Shown here: positions 9,496 through 18,358 of the stretch, piece by piece
How positions within the stretch are numbered: position 1 is the first letter of the stretch
How the letters are laid out: every line of letters starts with the position of its first letter
Assembly (NCBI GenBank): GCA_046351095.1
Contig: JAXLZC010000001.1
Coordinates: 1,178,001 to 1,242,000 of the forward strand
Direction of reading: 5' to 3'
DNA: 64,000 nt
Source of the DNA: BQWY01 sp046351095
GTDB lineage: Bacteria; Nitrospirota; Nitrospiria; Nitrospirales; Nitrospiraceae
Made by a program: the position numbers and the translations under genes
The notes under the pieces: generated by a model
What the model was told of the DNA's origin: nothing
The model's database searches: none
The model's input: the letters and a program-made list of their open reading frames with translations, nothing else

Positions 9496-9549
9496 CGCTG
9501 GCCTACCATCCTCGTCGGCGCAGGTGTACGGACAGACGCACGACCCGAC

Positions 9550-10356
9550 TCACGAGGACAGATGAAATCGCTCGCCCAGGTATACGGCACGGGCCACGGG
9601 ACTCTGTACGATATGCTCCGGACTGCCGGCCTCGAGAATCGTGCCTTCGTTAATGATATAGGCGCGGTCGGTAATCGACAATGTTTCTTGCACATTATGG
9701 TCGGTAATTAAGATGCCGATCTGTTTGTCCTTCATGCGTGTGACGATCTGCTGAATTTCCGATACGGCGATCGGGTCGATACCGGCAAACGGCTCGTCAA
9801 GCAACAAAAAGCGCGGACGTGTGGCCAACGCCCTGGTGATTTCCAACCGCCGACGTTCTCCGCCGGACAAGGCAAAGGCCTTACTCTTACGCAACGGCGT
9901 CAGATCCAATTCTTGGAGTAGTTCCTCTAAGCGTGCCTTTCGCTCTGGACCCGACGGCGTGAACATTTCCAGGATCGCGAGGATATTATCCTCCACCGAC
10001 AAGCGACGAAACACCGAAGACTCTTGCGGCAGATAGCCGACACCCAGTCGCGCCCGTTGGTACATGGGCAAGGCCGTAATGTCGCGATCGCCGAGACGAA
10101 TCGTCCCGACATCCGGCTGCGACAAGCCCACCATCATGTCGAAAATCGTGGTCTTCCCGGCGCCGTTGGGCCCAAGCAAGCCGACGACTTCGCCCGCGCT
10201 GACGTCCAGCGCCACACCCTTTACCACTTTGCGGCTACGAAAACTTTTCTGCAAACCATCGCCCGCCAGCCGCACACTTGGATCGCCGCCGATAGACCGA
10301 TCAGGGTGGACGCTGGTCATCGCAGTCGATCGCTCCGCAACGGACGAACCGGTCAT
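9550..10356 (-). CDS. lptB: LPS export ABC transporter ATP-binding protein LptB
   Basis: ATPase that powers LPS extraction from the inner membrane together with LptF, LptG and LptC. The product shows Walker A GPNGAGKTT (about 45-53), the Q-loop YLPQESSVF, the signature LSGGERRRLEI, Walker B FLLLDEPFAGIDP and an H-loop ILITDH. All are in the LptB pattern, including the typical ITDHNVQETL. An N-terminal tail of about 25 residues precedes the usual start of the domain. I chose the ATG at 10356, which overlaps the lptA stop as ATGA; a GTG at 10365 is the alternative. lptF and lptG are not in this window. Confidence 0.94.
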   Translation of the reverse strand: MTGSSVAERSTAMTSVHPDRSIGGDPSVRLAGDGLQKSFRSRKVVKGVALDVSAGEVVGLLGPNGAGKTTIFDMMVGLSQPDVGTIRLGDRDITALPMYQRARLGVGYLPQESSVFRRLSVEDNILAILEMFTPSGPERKARLEELLQELDLTPLRKSKAFALSGGERRRLEITRALATRPRFLLLDEPFAGIDPIAVSEIQQIVTRMKDKQIGILITDHNVQETLSITDRAYIINEGTILEAGSPEHIVQSPVARAVYLGERFHLSS

Positions 10357-11021
10357 GGCAGACACCGGCTGCCTTCGGGATTGATCATGACCTGTGAACT
10401 TCCGTCCACATCGCTGCGGTCGTCGTCCAGGTACATCGTAATCGTGTCGCCGCTGACCCGCGTCCCACGCTGACAGGCGACGGGATCGCCCGTCAGGACG
10501 ATCTTTCGGTCGAGCACATGATAGACAGCTTTTTTGCTGGTCGCACGTCCTTCGTCTTTTTCGATCACGACATGCCCGGTGGCTTCCATCAAACAGATGG
10601 CGCGATTCGACACCGACGGCATGGCACCGGCCCCTGCCGCACCGGTATTCGCAGGCTTGGGCGCACGTGTAGGCGGCGTCGAGGACGTGGCGGACGGACG
10701 ACAGGGAGCGGGGACTACTGGAGGACGCGCGGCGGTCGAGCCGGTTGATCCGCCGGCCTGCGACTCCTGCGACGATTGGAAATAAATTTCCATCGTGTCG
10801 GCGTGGACGATCAAAGGCCCGTGCGTGAGCACCACGGCTCCTTCGAAAATCGCGCGACTCTCTTGATTCTTCACCGTCATACGCTTGGAGGTGATCGTGG
10901 TTTTCTCTTCCTGGGCGCCGTCCGCTCCGCGAGCGGCTTGCGGGCCCTGCGCGCCGATCGAGACGATTGCTCCGAACAACAGACTACTGACGGCTAGGCA
11001 ACACGTCCACTTGCACATCAT
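10353..11021 (-). CDS. lptA: LptA/OstA-family periplasmic LPS transport protein, with an inserted linker
   Basis: Periplasmic bridge protein that carries LPS from LptC to LptD. From the ATG at 11021 the 222-residue product has a signal peptide (about 1-24, WTCCLAVSSLLFGAIVSIGA) and then OstA-type beta strands: TITSKRMTVKNQESRAIFEG (42-61), VVLTHGPLIVHADTMEIYF (63-81) and, after an interruption, VVIEKDEGRATSKKAVYHVL (151-170). Between the halves lies a low-complexity stretch rich in Ser, Pro, Thr and Ala (about 83-140), unusual for LptA. The gene overlaps lptC by 38 bases and lptB by four. Start codon uncertain (ATG at 11021 or 11018). Confidence 0.85.
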   Translation of the reverse strand: MMCKWTCCLAVSSLLFGAIVSIGAQGPQAARGADGAQEEKTTITSKRMTVKNQESRAIFEGAVVLTHGPLIVHADTMEIYFQSSQESQAGGSTGSTAARPPVVPAPCRPSATSSTPPTRAPKPANTGAAGAGAMPSVSNRAICLMEATGHVVIEKDEGRATSKKAVYHVLDRKIVLTGDPVACQRGTRVSGDTITMYLDDDRSDVDGSSQVMINPEGSRCLP

Positions 11022-11646
11022 GCAAAACCTGGAATTCCTCTCGATCGAGTTGCCCGCGTAATCCCTGCCCTGTGATCCGAAGCCCATTGCCCTCGATCCG
11101 CACAGCGTCGGCCGTACTGAGTTCCTGCGCCGTATCGGTCCAGTGGAGATGATTACTGTAGACCACGTAGCCGCTCTCTAAACGGATCGGAATCTCGGTC
11201 GACCGATTGGACAGCGTAAAATCTTTTGTGGCGGTATTTAGTTGCGCTTCTTCGCCCTCGACCGTCAACTCTTTTCCCTTTGCGCCGAGCAGCGCCACTT
11301 GTACACCGGATAAGTGAGCCTCGTTTCGCTCCTCAAAGAGGCTCGCATGCTGCGCCTTCACTTCCCACTGCACAGCGCCGTCTTTGGTCTGACGAAACAC
11401 AAACTGCTGCATGCCGGCATCCGCAGCATCCAGCGGCGTCGGTGTGGCCACCACCGGCGGGGCCCCGGAATCCGTGCGTGTGACAAGGCTGTAGAGTAAG
11501 AAGGCGATGGCCGCGAAGGCCACAGCCAACAACACACGACGCGCCCACTGTTGCCAAATCGTCACGGAGTATGTGGAACCCGAATGGATCAGGGCTTCTA
11601 CGATGGCGCGGAATCGTAGCACGCTGCCTAGGGCATGTAAACCCAC
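10984..11646 (-). CDS. lptC: LPS export system protein LptC
   Basis: Bitopic inner-membrane protein that receives LPS from LptB2FG and passes it to LptA. The product has one hydrophobic segment (VLLAVAFAAIAFLLYSLV, about 38-55). A periplasmic OstA/LptC-type beta domain follows: MQQFVFRQTKDGAVQWEVKA, then LSGVQVALLGAKGKELTVEG, and VRIEGNGLRITGQGLRG near the end. The longest frame starts with GTG at 11646 (220 residues). A GTG at 11565, directly before the transmembrane helix, would give a more usual length of about 193. Neither has a strong ribosome-binding site. It is first in lptC-A-B-rpoN-hpf-rapZ and follows the rplQ terminator. Confidence 0.88.
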   Translation of the reverse strand: MGLHALGSVLRFRAIVEALIHSGSTYSVTIWQQWARRVLLAVAFAAIAFLLYSLVTRTDSGAPPVVATPTPLDAADAGMQQFVFRQTKDGAVQWEVKAQHASLFEERNEAHLSGVQVALLGAKGKELTVEGEEAQLNTATKDFTLSNRSTEIPIRLESGYVVYSNHLHWTDTAQELSTADAVRIEGNGLRITGQGLRGQLDREEFQVLHDVQVDVLPSRQ

Positions 11647-11657
11647 GGCCTATAATG

Positions 11658-11702
11658 CAAAACCACCAGCGCCGTCCCGCGAGGGACGAGGCTGGTGGTT
11701 TC
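11658..11702 (-). terminator. Intrinsic terminator after rplQ (end of the ribosomal-protein super-operon)
   Basis: Arms 11660-11670 and 11691-11701 pair perfectly over 11 bp (GCTGGTGGTTT with AAACCACCAGC). An inner GTCCC/GGGAC extension closes a 3-nt loop. On the minus strand the stem runs into TTTTGCATT. It lies 70 bases beyond the rplQ stop and separates rplQ from lptC. The remaining bases up to 11770 hold no gene. Confidence 0.85.
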
Positions 11703-11770
11703 AGAGACGACGATCTACTGTCTCGACCGGCTTTTCACAAGCCGGTCGCACCAGAACTATCGTGAACTAC

Positions 11771-12391
11771 TTAGCCCTTCTTGGAACCAGACGACTTGGC
11801 CTTCGCCGCCTTCGCTGAAGGAGTCGGCTTAGCCTTCGCCTTGTTCGGAGCGTTTTTCGGCTTACTGTCGGCCTTCGGCTTCCCACCGCCCTCTTTCGGC
11901 TTCTTGGGTGCTTTCGGCTCCTTGGCCTTGGCTTCCTCACCGCCCGCTTCGTCTGCGGACTTGTTCGAGGCATCCGGCTCGGTCGGCTTCGGAGTGCTCT
12001 TCGCACCGTCGCCTTTGGTCTGGGCAGCAGCAGTCGGTTGCACCACGAGTTCGATGGCGACCATTTCGGCGCCGTCACCGACACGACGACGCGTTTTGAT
12101 GATACGCGTATACCCGCCGGAGCGATCCGCAAAACGACCGGCTGTTTCGTCGAACAACTTCTCGACGACCGCCTTCTGGCGAATGAAGCTGAGCGCCGCG
12201 CGGCGCGCCGCCAACGTACCCTGCTTGCCGAGCGTAATCATGCGTTCGGCGAACACACGGAGTTCCTTGGCTTTGGCTTCCGTCGTTTCGATCCTGTCGT
12301 GCTCCAAGAGCGACGTCACCAAACTGCGGAACAGCGCCCATCGGTGCTTGGTTTGCCGGCCTAGTTGTCGCCCACGTTTGCGATGTCGCAC
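11771..12391 (-). CDS. rplQ: 50S ribosomal protein L17 with a long basic C-terminal tail
   Basis: Large-subunit protein near the peptide exit tunnel. Residues 1 to about 118 are a complete L17 domain (MRHRKRGRQLGRQTKHRWAL through the C-terminal MVAIELV strand). A tail of about 88 residues follows, made almost only of Lys, Ala, Pro, Gly, Ser and Glu, with repeats of KPK, AKA and KAK type, ending SSGSKKG. Bacterial L17 is usually 115-130 residues, so the tail nearly doubles it. The frame is continuous and keeps the same base usage, and the terminator follows its stop codon. It is last in the alpha operon, after rpoA. Confidence 0.95.
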   Translation of the reverse strand: MRHRKRGRQLGRQTKHRWALFRSLVTSLLEHDRIETTEAKAKELRVFAERMITLGKQGTLAARRAALSFIRQKAVVEKLFDETAGRFADRSGGYTRIIKTRRRVGDGAEMVAIELVVQPTAAAQTKGDGAKSTPKPTEPDASNKSADEAGGEEAKAKEPKAPKKPKEGGGKPKADSKPKNAPNKAKAKPTPSAKAAKAKSSGSKKG

Positions 12392-12426
12392 GGTCAGTAT
12401 CCTTCGGTTACGGAGAAGTGATAGCC

Positions 12427-13449
12427 CTAGGCGCCTTCGGGACGGCCGGCCCCTTCGCCGGTCGTCTGCAGCGCGTCGGACTCAAGTTTCATTCCGAGAC
12501 CCAGACCCATATCGGTCAAGATCTCCTTAATTTCGTTGAGCGACTTTTTGCCGAAATTTTTTGTCTTCAGCATTTCCAACTCGGACTTCTGCACGAGGTC
12601 GGCGATGGTCCGGATGTTGGCGTTCTTCAAACAATTCGCCGCGCGCACCGACAATTCGAGCTCACTGACGTTACGGAAGAGGTTCCGATTGACGGATTGC
12701 GACTGTTCGTCGCTGCGGATCCCCTCGCCCGTCTTGGCTTCGACGCGGTCCTCAGGATTGATGAAGATATCGAGGTGGTCGCGCAAGATGCTGGCAGCCG
12801 TGGAGAGCGCGTCGCGCGGCGACGTCGTCCCGTCCGTCGTAATTTCGAGCGTGAGCTTGTCGTAATCGGTCATCCGACCGACACGGGCATTCTCCACCTG
12901 GAAATTCACACGCTTCACCGGCGAGAAAATCGAGTCGACCGCGATCACGCCGATCGGCAAACCTTCTTCTTTGTTGCGCTCCGCTGGCACATACCCACGG
13001 CCGGACTTCACGGCCATTTCCATGTCCAGCACGGCATCCTTATCGAGCGTCGCGATATGCAAGTCCGGCGTCAGGATCGTCACATCGCCGTCGTGCACGA
13101 TATCGGAGGCCTTCACCTCGCCCGGCCCCTTCTTACGCAAGCGAATCGTCTTCGGCTTGTCGCCGTGCATCGACAGGCGCAACGCCTTGATGTTCAAGAT
13201 GATGGTCGTCACGTCCTCGGTCACGCCGGGGATCGTGGAAAATTCGTGCAACACACCGTCGATCCGCACGCTCGTAATAGCCGCGCCGGTGAGGGTTGAG
13301 AGCAGCACGCGGCGCACGGCATTACCCACCGTGGTGCCGAATCCGCGCTCGAACGCCTCGGCCGAAAACTTACCGTATGTCGGGGTGAGCGTGTCCTTCT
13401 CGACTTCGACCCGCAACGGGATCTGAAAGTCTTTCATGAGCTTGATCAT
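12427..13449 (-). CDS. rpoA: DNA-directed RNA polymerase alpha subunit
   Basis: Alpha subunit that dimerises to nucleate core polymerase assembly. Its C-terminal domain contacts UP elements and activators. The 340-residue product has the N-terminal dimerisation domain (FERGFGTTVGNAVRRVLLST near 32-51), an acidic linker (about 235-255) and the two helix-hairpin-helix units of the C-terminal domain (ELELSVRAANCLKNANIRTI and KNFGKKSLNEIKEIL). An extra tail of about 20 residues follows the domain. A ribosome-binding site (AAGGGGGG) precedes the ATG at 13449. It sits between rpsD and rplQ. Confidence 0.98.
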   Translation of the reverse strand: MIKLMKDFQIPLRVEVEKDTLTPTYGKFSAEAFERGFGTTVGNAVRRVLLSTLTGAAITSVRIDGVLHEFSTIPGVTEDVTTIILNIKALRLSMHGDKPKTIRLRKKGPGEVKASDIVHDGDVTILTPDLHIATLDKDAVLDMEMAVKSGRGYVPAERNKEEGLPIGVIAVDSIFSPVKRVNFQVENARVGRMTDYDKLTLEITTDGTTSPRDALSTAASILRDHLDIFINPEDRVEAKTGEGIRSDEQSQSVNRNLFRNVSELELSVRAANCLKNANIRTIADLVQKSELEMLKTKNFGKKSLNEIKEILTDMGLGLGMKLESDALQTTGEGAGRPEGA

Positions 13450-13524
13450 GGGCCCCCCTTCGTCTCACCAAATGTCCCAGACTCTCGATCGATGCCCCCG
13501 CGCGTGAGCGCGCTGCCGGAGCGA

Positions 13525-14151
13525 TCAGCGAGAGTACAATTCGACGACCAATTGCTCGTTGACCGGCACCGCCGCATCTTGCTTGGTCGGCAGCGCCTTG
13601 ACCGTGCCCTTGAAGGCACCACGGTCGAGTTCCAACCAGGCCGGTACACCACGTGTATCGACCGCTTCCAGGGCTCCGACGACACCTGGAATTTCACGAC
13701 TGCCGGACCGCACCTCGACCACATCGCCCGCCTTCAGCGTCTGCGAGGCAATGTCGGCGCGGCGCCCGTTCACATTGACATGGCCGTGGTTCACCAACTG
13801 ACGCGCCTGCTTGCGCGACACGGCGAATCCCAACCGATACACCACATTGTCGAGGCGGCATTCGAGCAGCGACAACAGGACTTCGCCCGTCACGCCGGTC
13901 TTGCGCTCGGCTCGTTGGAACACGCCGCGGAACTGGCCTTCCTGCAAGCCATAGATACGCCGCAGCTTTTGTTTCTCACGCAACTGGACGCTGTATTCCG
14001 TCGTGCGCTGGCGCCCCTGGCCATGCTGCCCCGGCGGATAGCTCCGTCGCTCAATCGCGCATTTTTCCGTCATACACCGGGCGCCCTTGAGGAATAACTT
14101 CTCCCCTTCGCGCCGGCAGAGCCGACAGACTGGACCGCGATACCGTGCCAC
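13525..14151 (-). CDS. rpsD: 30S ribosomal protein S4
   Basis: Primary 16S rRNA-binding protein that helps nucleate 30S assembly; in E. coli it is also the translational repressor of the alpha operon. The 208-residue product starts with a GTG at 14151 (V/MARYRGPVCRLCRREGEKLF) directly behind GGAGGT. It has the basic N-terminal region with three cysteines (CRLC and a later RCMTEKC, four in all), suggesting the zinc-binding form. The S4 RNA-binding domain follows (CRLDNVVYRLGFAVSRKQAR and QLVNHGHVNVNGRRADIAS). The frame is open further upstream but lacks family similarity there. A hairpin lies just before the ribosome-binding site. Confidence 0.97.
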   Translation of the reverse strand: MARYRGPVCRLCRREGEKLFLKGARCMTEKCAIERRSYPPGQHGQGRQRTTEYSVQLREKQKLRRIYGLQEGQFRGVFQRAERKTGVTGEVLLSLLECRLDNVVYRLGFAVSRKQARQLVNHGHVNVNGRRADIASQTLKAGDVVEVRSGSREIPGVVGALEAVDTRGVPAWLELDRGAFKGTVKALPTKQDAAVPVNEQLVVELYSR

Positions 14152-14167
14152 AACTACCTCCTTCGTG

Positions 14168-14191
14168 AGCGGGCGCCTTTTCGAGCCCGCT
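14168..14191 (-). promoter_or_regulatory. Hairpin in the rpsD leader
   Basis: AGCGGGC (14185-14191 on the minus strand) pairs with GCCCGCT (14168-14174) over 7 bp with a 10-nt loop. It ends about 10 bases before the GGAGGT of rpsD, in an unusually long (146 bp) gap between rpsK and rpsD. A second short stem (GAGCCG/CGGCTC) lies upstream. It could be an S4 autoregulatory site, but this is inference from position only. Confidence 0.4.
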
Positions 14192-14297
14192 ACCCATATC
14201 GATCTACAAGCGAAACACGTACGTTTTAACTGACGCACCACACCGCTGCACTGGCCGACCATGAGCCGCAAACCGGCTCTACGTCTGCCGCGATGCC

Positions 14298-14681
14298 TTA
14301 GACGCGACGACGCTTCGGCGGACGGCAGCCGTTGTGCGGAATCGGGGTCACGTCGCGGATCAAATTGATACGCAACCCGGCGCCTTGCAGCGCGCGGATG
14401 GCGGATTCGCGACCGGCTCCCGGGCCGTTCACATACACGTCGATCTGCCGCATGCCGTTTTCCATCGCCTTGCGGGCGGCCGTTTCGCCGGCGCGCTGGG
14501 CAGCGAACGGGGTGCTCTTGCGGGAGCCCTTAAACCCCTGGTTCCCGGCGCTCGACCACACCACGGTGTTGCCGCTGACATCGGTGATGGTCACGATCGT
14601 GTTGTTGAAGGAGGCCTGGATATGGGCCACCCCCGCCTGCACGACCTTGCGTTCTTTCTTTTTACCTTTTTTGACGCTCAT
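14298..14681 (-). CDS. rpsK: 30S ribosomal protein S11
   Basis: Small-subunit platform protein that helps shape the E site with S7. The 127-residue product has a basic N-terminus (MSVKKGKKKERKVVQAGVAH) and the S11 core IQASFNNTIVTITDVSGNTV, SSAGNQGFKGSRKSTPFAAQ. The C-terminal DVTPIPHNGCRPPKRRRV is the highly conserved end. Normal length. It follows rpsM and precedes rpsD with a long leader gap. Confidence 0.98.
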   Translation of the reverse strand: MSVKKGKKKERKVVQAGVAHIQASFNNTIVTITDVSGNTVVWSSAGNQGFKGSRKSTPFAAQRAGETAARKAMENGMRQIDVYVNGPGAGRESAIRALQGAGLRINLIRDVTPIPHNGCRPPKRRRV

Positions 14682-14725
14682 CGCTGATCCCTTCTCAGGT
14701 ACAGATCATCTACTTGGGAACCGGA

Positions 14726-15109
14726 CTACGCCTTGGCGGCGGGTTTTGGCTTCGGCGCCATCGACGACCGGCGGCCCTTGCGGGTCCGCGCGTTGGTCTT
14801 CGTCCGCTGCCCACGCACCGGCAGCCCCTTGCGATGCCGCAAGCCACGATACGTGCCGGTATCCACCAAACGCTTGATGCTCAAGGAGACCTCTTTGCGG
14901 AGATCGCCTTCCACCTTGTGTTCACGCTCGATGACCTCGCGGAGCTTGACGATCTTATCTTCCGTCAAGTCCTTGATTCGGATAGAGCCGTCCACCCCGG
15001 CCTTCTTCAGAATCACACGAGCGGTGGCCCGTCCGATGCCGTAGATGTACGTCAACCCGATGTCGCTCCGCTTTTCCCGCGGTAGGTCGATGCCTGCAAT
15101 ACGCGCCAT
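14726..15109 (-). CDS. rpsM: 30S ribosomal protein S13
   Basis: Head protein of the 30S subunit that contacts the 50S subunit and P-site tRNA. The 127-residue product opens MARIAGIDLPREKRSDIGLT and has the helix-two-turn-helix GIGRATARVILKKAGV. It closes with the basic tail RHRKGLPVRGQRTKTNARTR, extended by about seven residues (SMAPKPKPAAKA-type end). The ATG has GGAGG just upstream. An unusual inverted repeat separates it from rpmJ. Confidence 0.98.
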   Translation of the reverse strand: MARIAGIDLPREKRSDIGLTYIYGIGRATARVILKKAGVDGSIRIKDLTEDKIVKLREVIEREHKVEGDLRKEVSLSIKRLVDTGTYRGLRHRKGLPVRGQRTKTNARTRKGRRSSMAPKPKPAAKA

Positions 15110-15118
15110 ACGTCCTCC

Positions 15119-15202
15119 AGTGCTGAATGCTGCGGTCTGAGTTCTGAGGCCGGTGCCTGTGTCCCGAAGGACGTCAGCACTCAGCTCGCATCGCTCAGCA
15201 CG
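15119..15202. repeat. Imperfect 29-bp inverted repeat between rpsM and rpmJ
   Basis: The arms 15119-15147 and 15174-15202 are reverse complements at 22 of 29 positions, with matching blocks GTGCTGA, TGCG, CTGAGT and CTGA. The loop is 26 nt. The element fills most of the 102-bp gap between rpsM and rpmJ, where neighbouring gaps are short. It could be a REP- or MITE-like palindrome or an RNA hairpin controlling rpsM. No target-site duplication was recognised. Confidence 0.55.
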
Positions 15203-15211
15203 TGCTTGCCG

Positions 15212-15325
15212 TTATCCCTGCCGTTGTTTATGCCGTGGGTTTTCGCAGAGCACACGCACGACTCCGCGTCGACGCACGACCTTACACTTCGAACAAATCG
15301 GTTTTACGGATGACTTCACTTTCAT
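15212..15325 (-). CDS. rpmJ: 50S ribosomal protein L36
   Basis: Small zinc-binding protein of the 50S subunit. The 37-residue product reads MKVKSSVKPICSKCKVVRRR and ends CENPRHKQRQG. It has the zinc pattern CxxC...C...H (Cys11, Cys14, Cys27, His32). This is the ancestral zinc form of L36. It is encoded between infA and rpsM, its normal place. Confidence 0.97.
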   Translation of the reverse strand: MKVKSSVKPICSKCKVVRRRGVVRVLCENPRHKQRQG

Positions 15326-15381
15326 CGTGCAATCCTTTGTCTTCGCACCTACCCGGTCCTGGCCGGTCGCTCGGGCGTCGG

Positions 15382-15600
15382 CTACTTGAATCGATACGTA
15401 ATACGCCCACGCGTCAGGTCGTACGGCGACAACTCCACCGTGACCTTATCGCCGGGGAGAATACGGATGAAGTGCATACGCATCTTCCCAGAGATGTGCG
15501 CCAAGAGCTTGTGCCCGTTTTCCAATTCCACCCGGAACATGGCGTTGGGGAGCGTTTCGTAAACGGTCCCCTGCACTTCGATGACATCTTCCTTCGCCAC
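15382..15600 (-). CDS. infA: Translation initiation factor IF-1
   Basis: Binds the 30S A site with IF-2 and IF-3 during initiation. The 72-residue product (V/MAKEDVIEVQGTVYETLPNA) is a single OB fold ending SPYDLTRGRITYRFK, the usual end of IF-1. I chose the GTG at 15600 because GGAGG lies about 10 bases upstream and the length is exactly that of the family; an ATG nine bases earlier sits one base behind GGAGG, too close. It lies between map and rpmJ. Confidence 0.95.
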   Translation of the reverse strand: MAKEDVIEVQGTVYETLPNAMFRVELENGHKLLAHISGKMRMHFIRILPGDKVTVELSPYDLTRGRITYRFK

Positions 15601-15623
15601 TCCGTGCATGCCTCCGCTGGGTG

Positions 15624-16379
15624 TTACGCCGCCATGTGCGACAGGATCCGTGCGGGACCCTGCGGCATGATCGCAATCGTATGCTCGAAATGCGCCGACA
15701 GGCTGCCGTCCGCCGTCACCGCCGTCCACTGATCGTCGAGAATCTTCACCGCCGGCTTGCCCATGTTCACCATCGGCTCGATCGCCAAGACCATGCCGAC
15801 TTGTAGGCGCGGCCCTTGCCCCGGCTTGCCATAGTTCGGGACCTGCGGCTCTTCATGCAGATTCCGACCGATCCCGTGCCCGACGAATTCAGTGACGACC
15901 GAATACCCGCCGGCTTCCGCACATCGCTGCACCGCATGCGAAATATCCGACAGCCGATTCCCGACCACCGCCTGCGCGATCCCGGCGTAGAGCGCCCGCT
16001 TCGTCGTTTCGACCAGATCGGCGACCTTCTTCGGCACTTCGCCCACGGCGACCGTCACTGCCGCGTCACCGTAAAACCCATCGACGATGGCGCCGAGATC
16101 CAGTCCGACGATATCGCCCTCTTTCAGCGTGCGCCGCGAGGGAATCCCGTGCACCACTTCCTGATTGATCGAGACACAGAGCGTCTTGGGATAATTCCGA
16201 TATCCTTTAAACGCCGGCAGTCCACCCTTCGCGCGGATCTGCTCTTCCGCGATACGATCAAGCTGATTGGTGGTGACGCCCGCCTTCGCTTCCTTCTTCA
16301 GCACCTCCAGCGTCTCCGCCACGATGGCCGCTGCCCGCGCAATCGTCTCGGTCTCCGCCGGAGTCTTTAATATAATCAT
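15624..16379 (-). CDS. map: Type I methionine aminopeptidase
   Basis: Removes the initiator methionine from nascent proteins. From the ATG at 16379 the 251-residue product begins MIILKTPAETETIARAAAIV. It carries the pita-bread fold metal ligands: the Asp pair in IVGLDLGAIVDGFYGDAAVT, the His in VGHGIGRNLHEEP, the Glu in VLAIEPM and the C-terminal Glu in SAHFEHTIAI. No N-terminal zinc or SH3 extension is present, so it is the short type Ia form. The ATG overlaps the adk stop (ATGA); the upstream open frame is a shadow of adk. Gene order adk-map-infA is standard for the spc region. Confidence 0.97.
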   Translation of the reverse strand: MIILKTPAETETIARAAAIVAETLEVLKKEAKAGVTTNQLDRIAEEQIRAKGGLPAFKGYRNYPKTLCVSINQEVVHGIPSRRTLKEGDIVGLDLGAIVDGFYGDAAVTVAVGEVPKKVADLVETTKRALYAGIAQAVVGNRLSDISHAVQRCAEAGGYSVVTEFVGHGIGRNLHEEPQVPNYGKPGQGPRLQVGMVLAIEPMVNMGKPAVKILDDQWTAVTADGSLSAHFEHTIAIMPQGPARILSHMAA

Positions 16380-17032
16380 GACCGCCCAGCAAGGCCGAGC
16401 GCCTGCTGTACGCGTGCCTGCACCGCTTCCATCGCCCCTTCGCCGTCGACATCCACCAGGAGGCCGCGCTCGCGATAATACTGAATGAGCGGGGCCGTCT
16501 GCTGCTCGTAGACGGTGAGGCGCTTTTCGATGGTTTCGGCCTTGTCGTCGCTCCGTTGAATCAACGCACCGCCGCACCGGTCGCACACGTCGGGCACTTT
16601 CGTCGGCGAGAACTCCACGTGCGACACCGCTTGGCAGGAGCCGCAGCTACGACGCCCGCTCATCCGCCGGACTAACGTCGCTTTCGGAACGGAAAAATTC
16701 ACGACGCGATCCAGCTTCTGCTGACGCGACGCTAGCAACTTTCCCAATTCTTCCGCTTGGGGAACCGTCCGGGGAAAACCATCCAAGATAAAATTGGCGG
16801 CTGTCGCCGGGTGCTCTAACTTTTCCCGCACCATGCCGATCACAACGGCATCGGGGACGAGCTGGCCCTGATCCATAAACGACTTGGCTTCGAGGCCTAA
16901 CGTCGTCTTATTACGCACCGCCTCGCGGAGCAAATCGCCGGTCGACAACTTCACGTGGCCGTGAGCGGCCGCGATCCGGTCTGCTTGCGTGCCCTTGCCG
17001 ACTCCAGGCGCCCCTAAAAACACGATACGCAT
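16376..17032 (-). CDS. adk: Adenylate kinase (zinc LID form)
   Basis: Interconverts ATP + AMP and 2 ADP in the cytoplasm. The 218-residue product has the P-loop GAPGVGKGTQADRIA (7-21), the NMP-binding DGFPRTVPQAEEL (about 84-96) and a long LID domain. In the LID, CGSC and CDRC (about 130-155) form a four-cysteine zinc site, as in many Gram-positive and thermophilic enzymes. It sits six bases behind secY and overlaps map. Confidence 0.97.
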   Translation of the reverse strand: MRIVFLGAPGVGKGTQADRIAAAHGHVKLSTGDLLREAVRNKTTLGLEAKSFMDQGQLVPDAVVIGMVREKLEHPATAANFILDGFPRTVPQAEELGKLLASRQQKLDRVVNFSVPKATLVRRMSGRRSCGSCQAVSHVEFSPTKVPDVCDRCGGALIQRSDDKAETIEKRLTVYEQQTAPLIQYYRERGLLVDVDGEGAMEAVQARVQQALGLAGRS

Positions 17033-17038
17033 CGTGGG

Positions 17039-18350
<1,312 letters not shown>

Positions 18351-18358
<8 letters not shown>

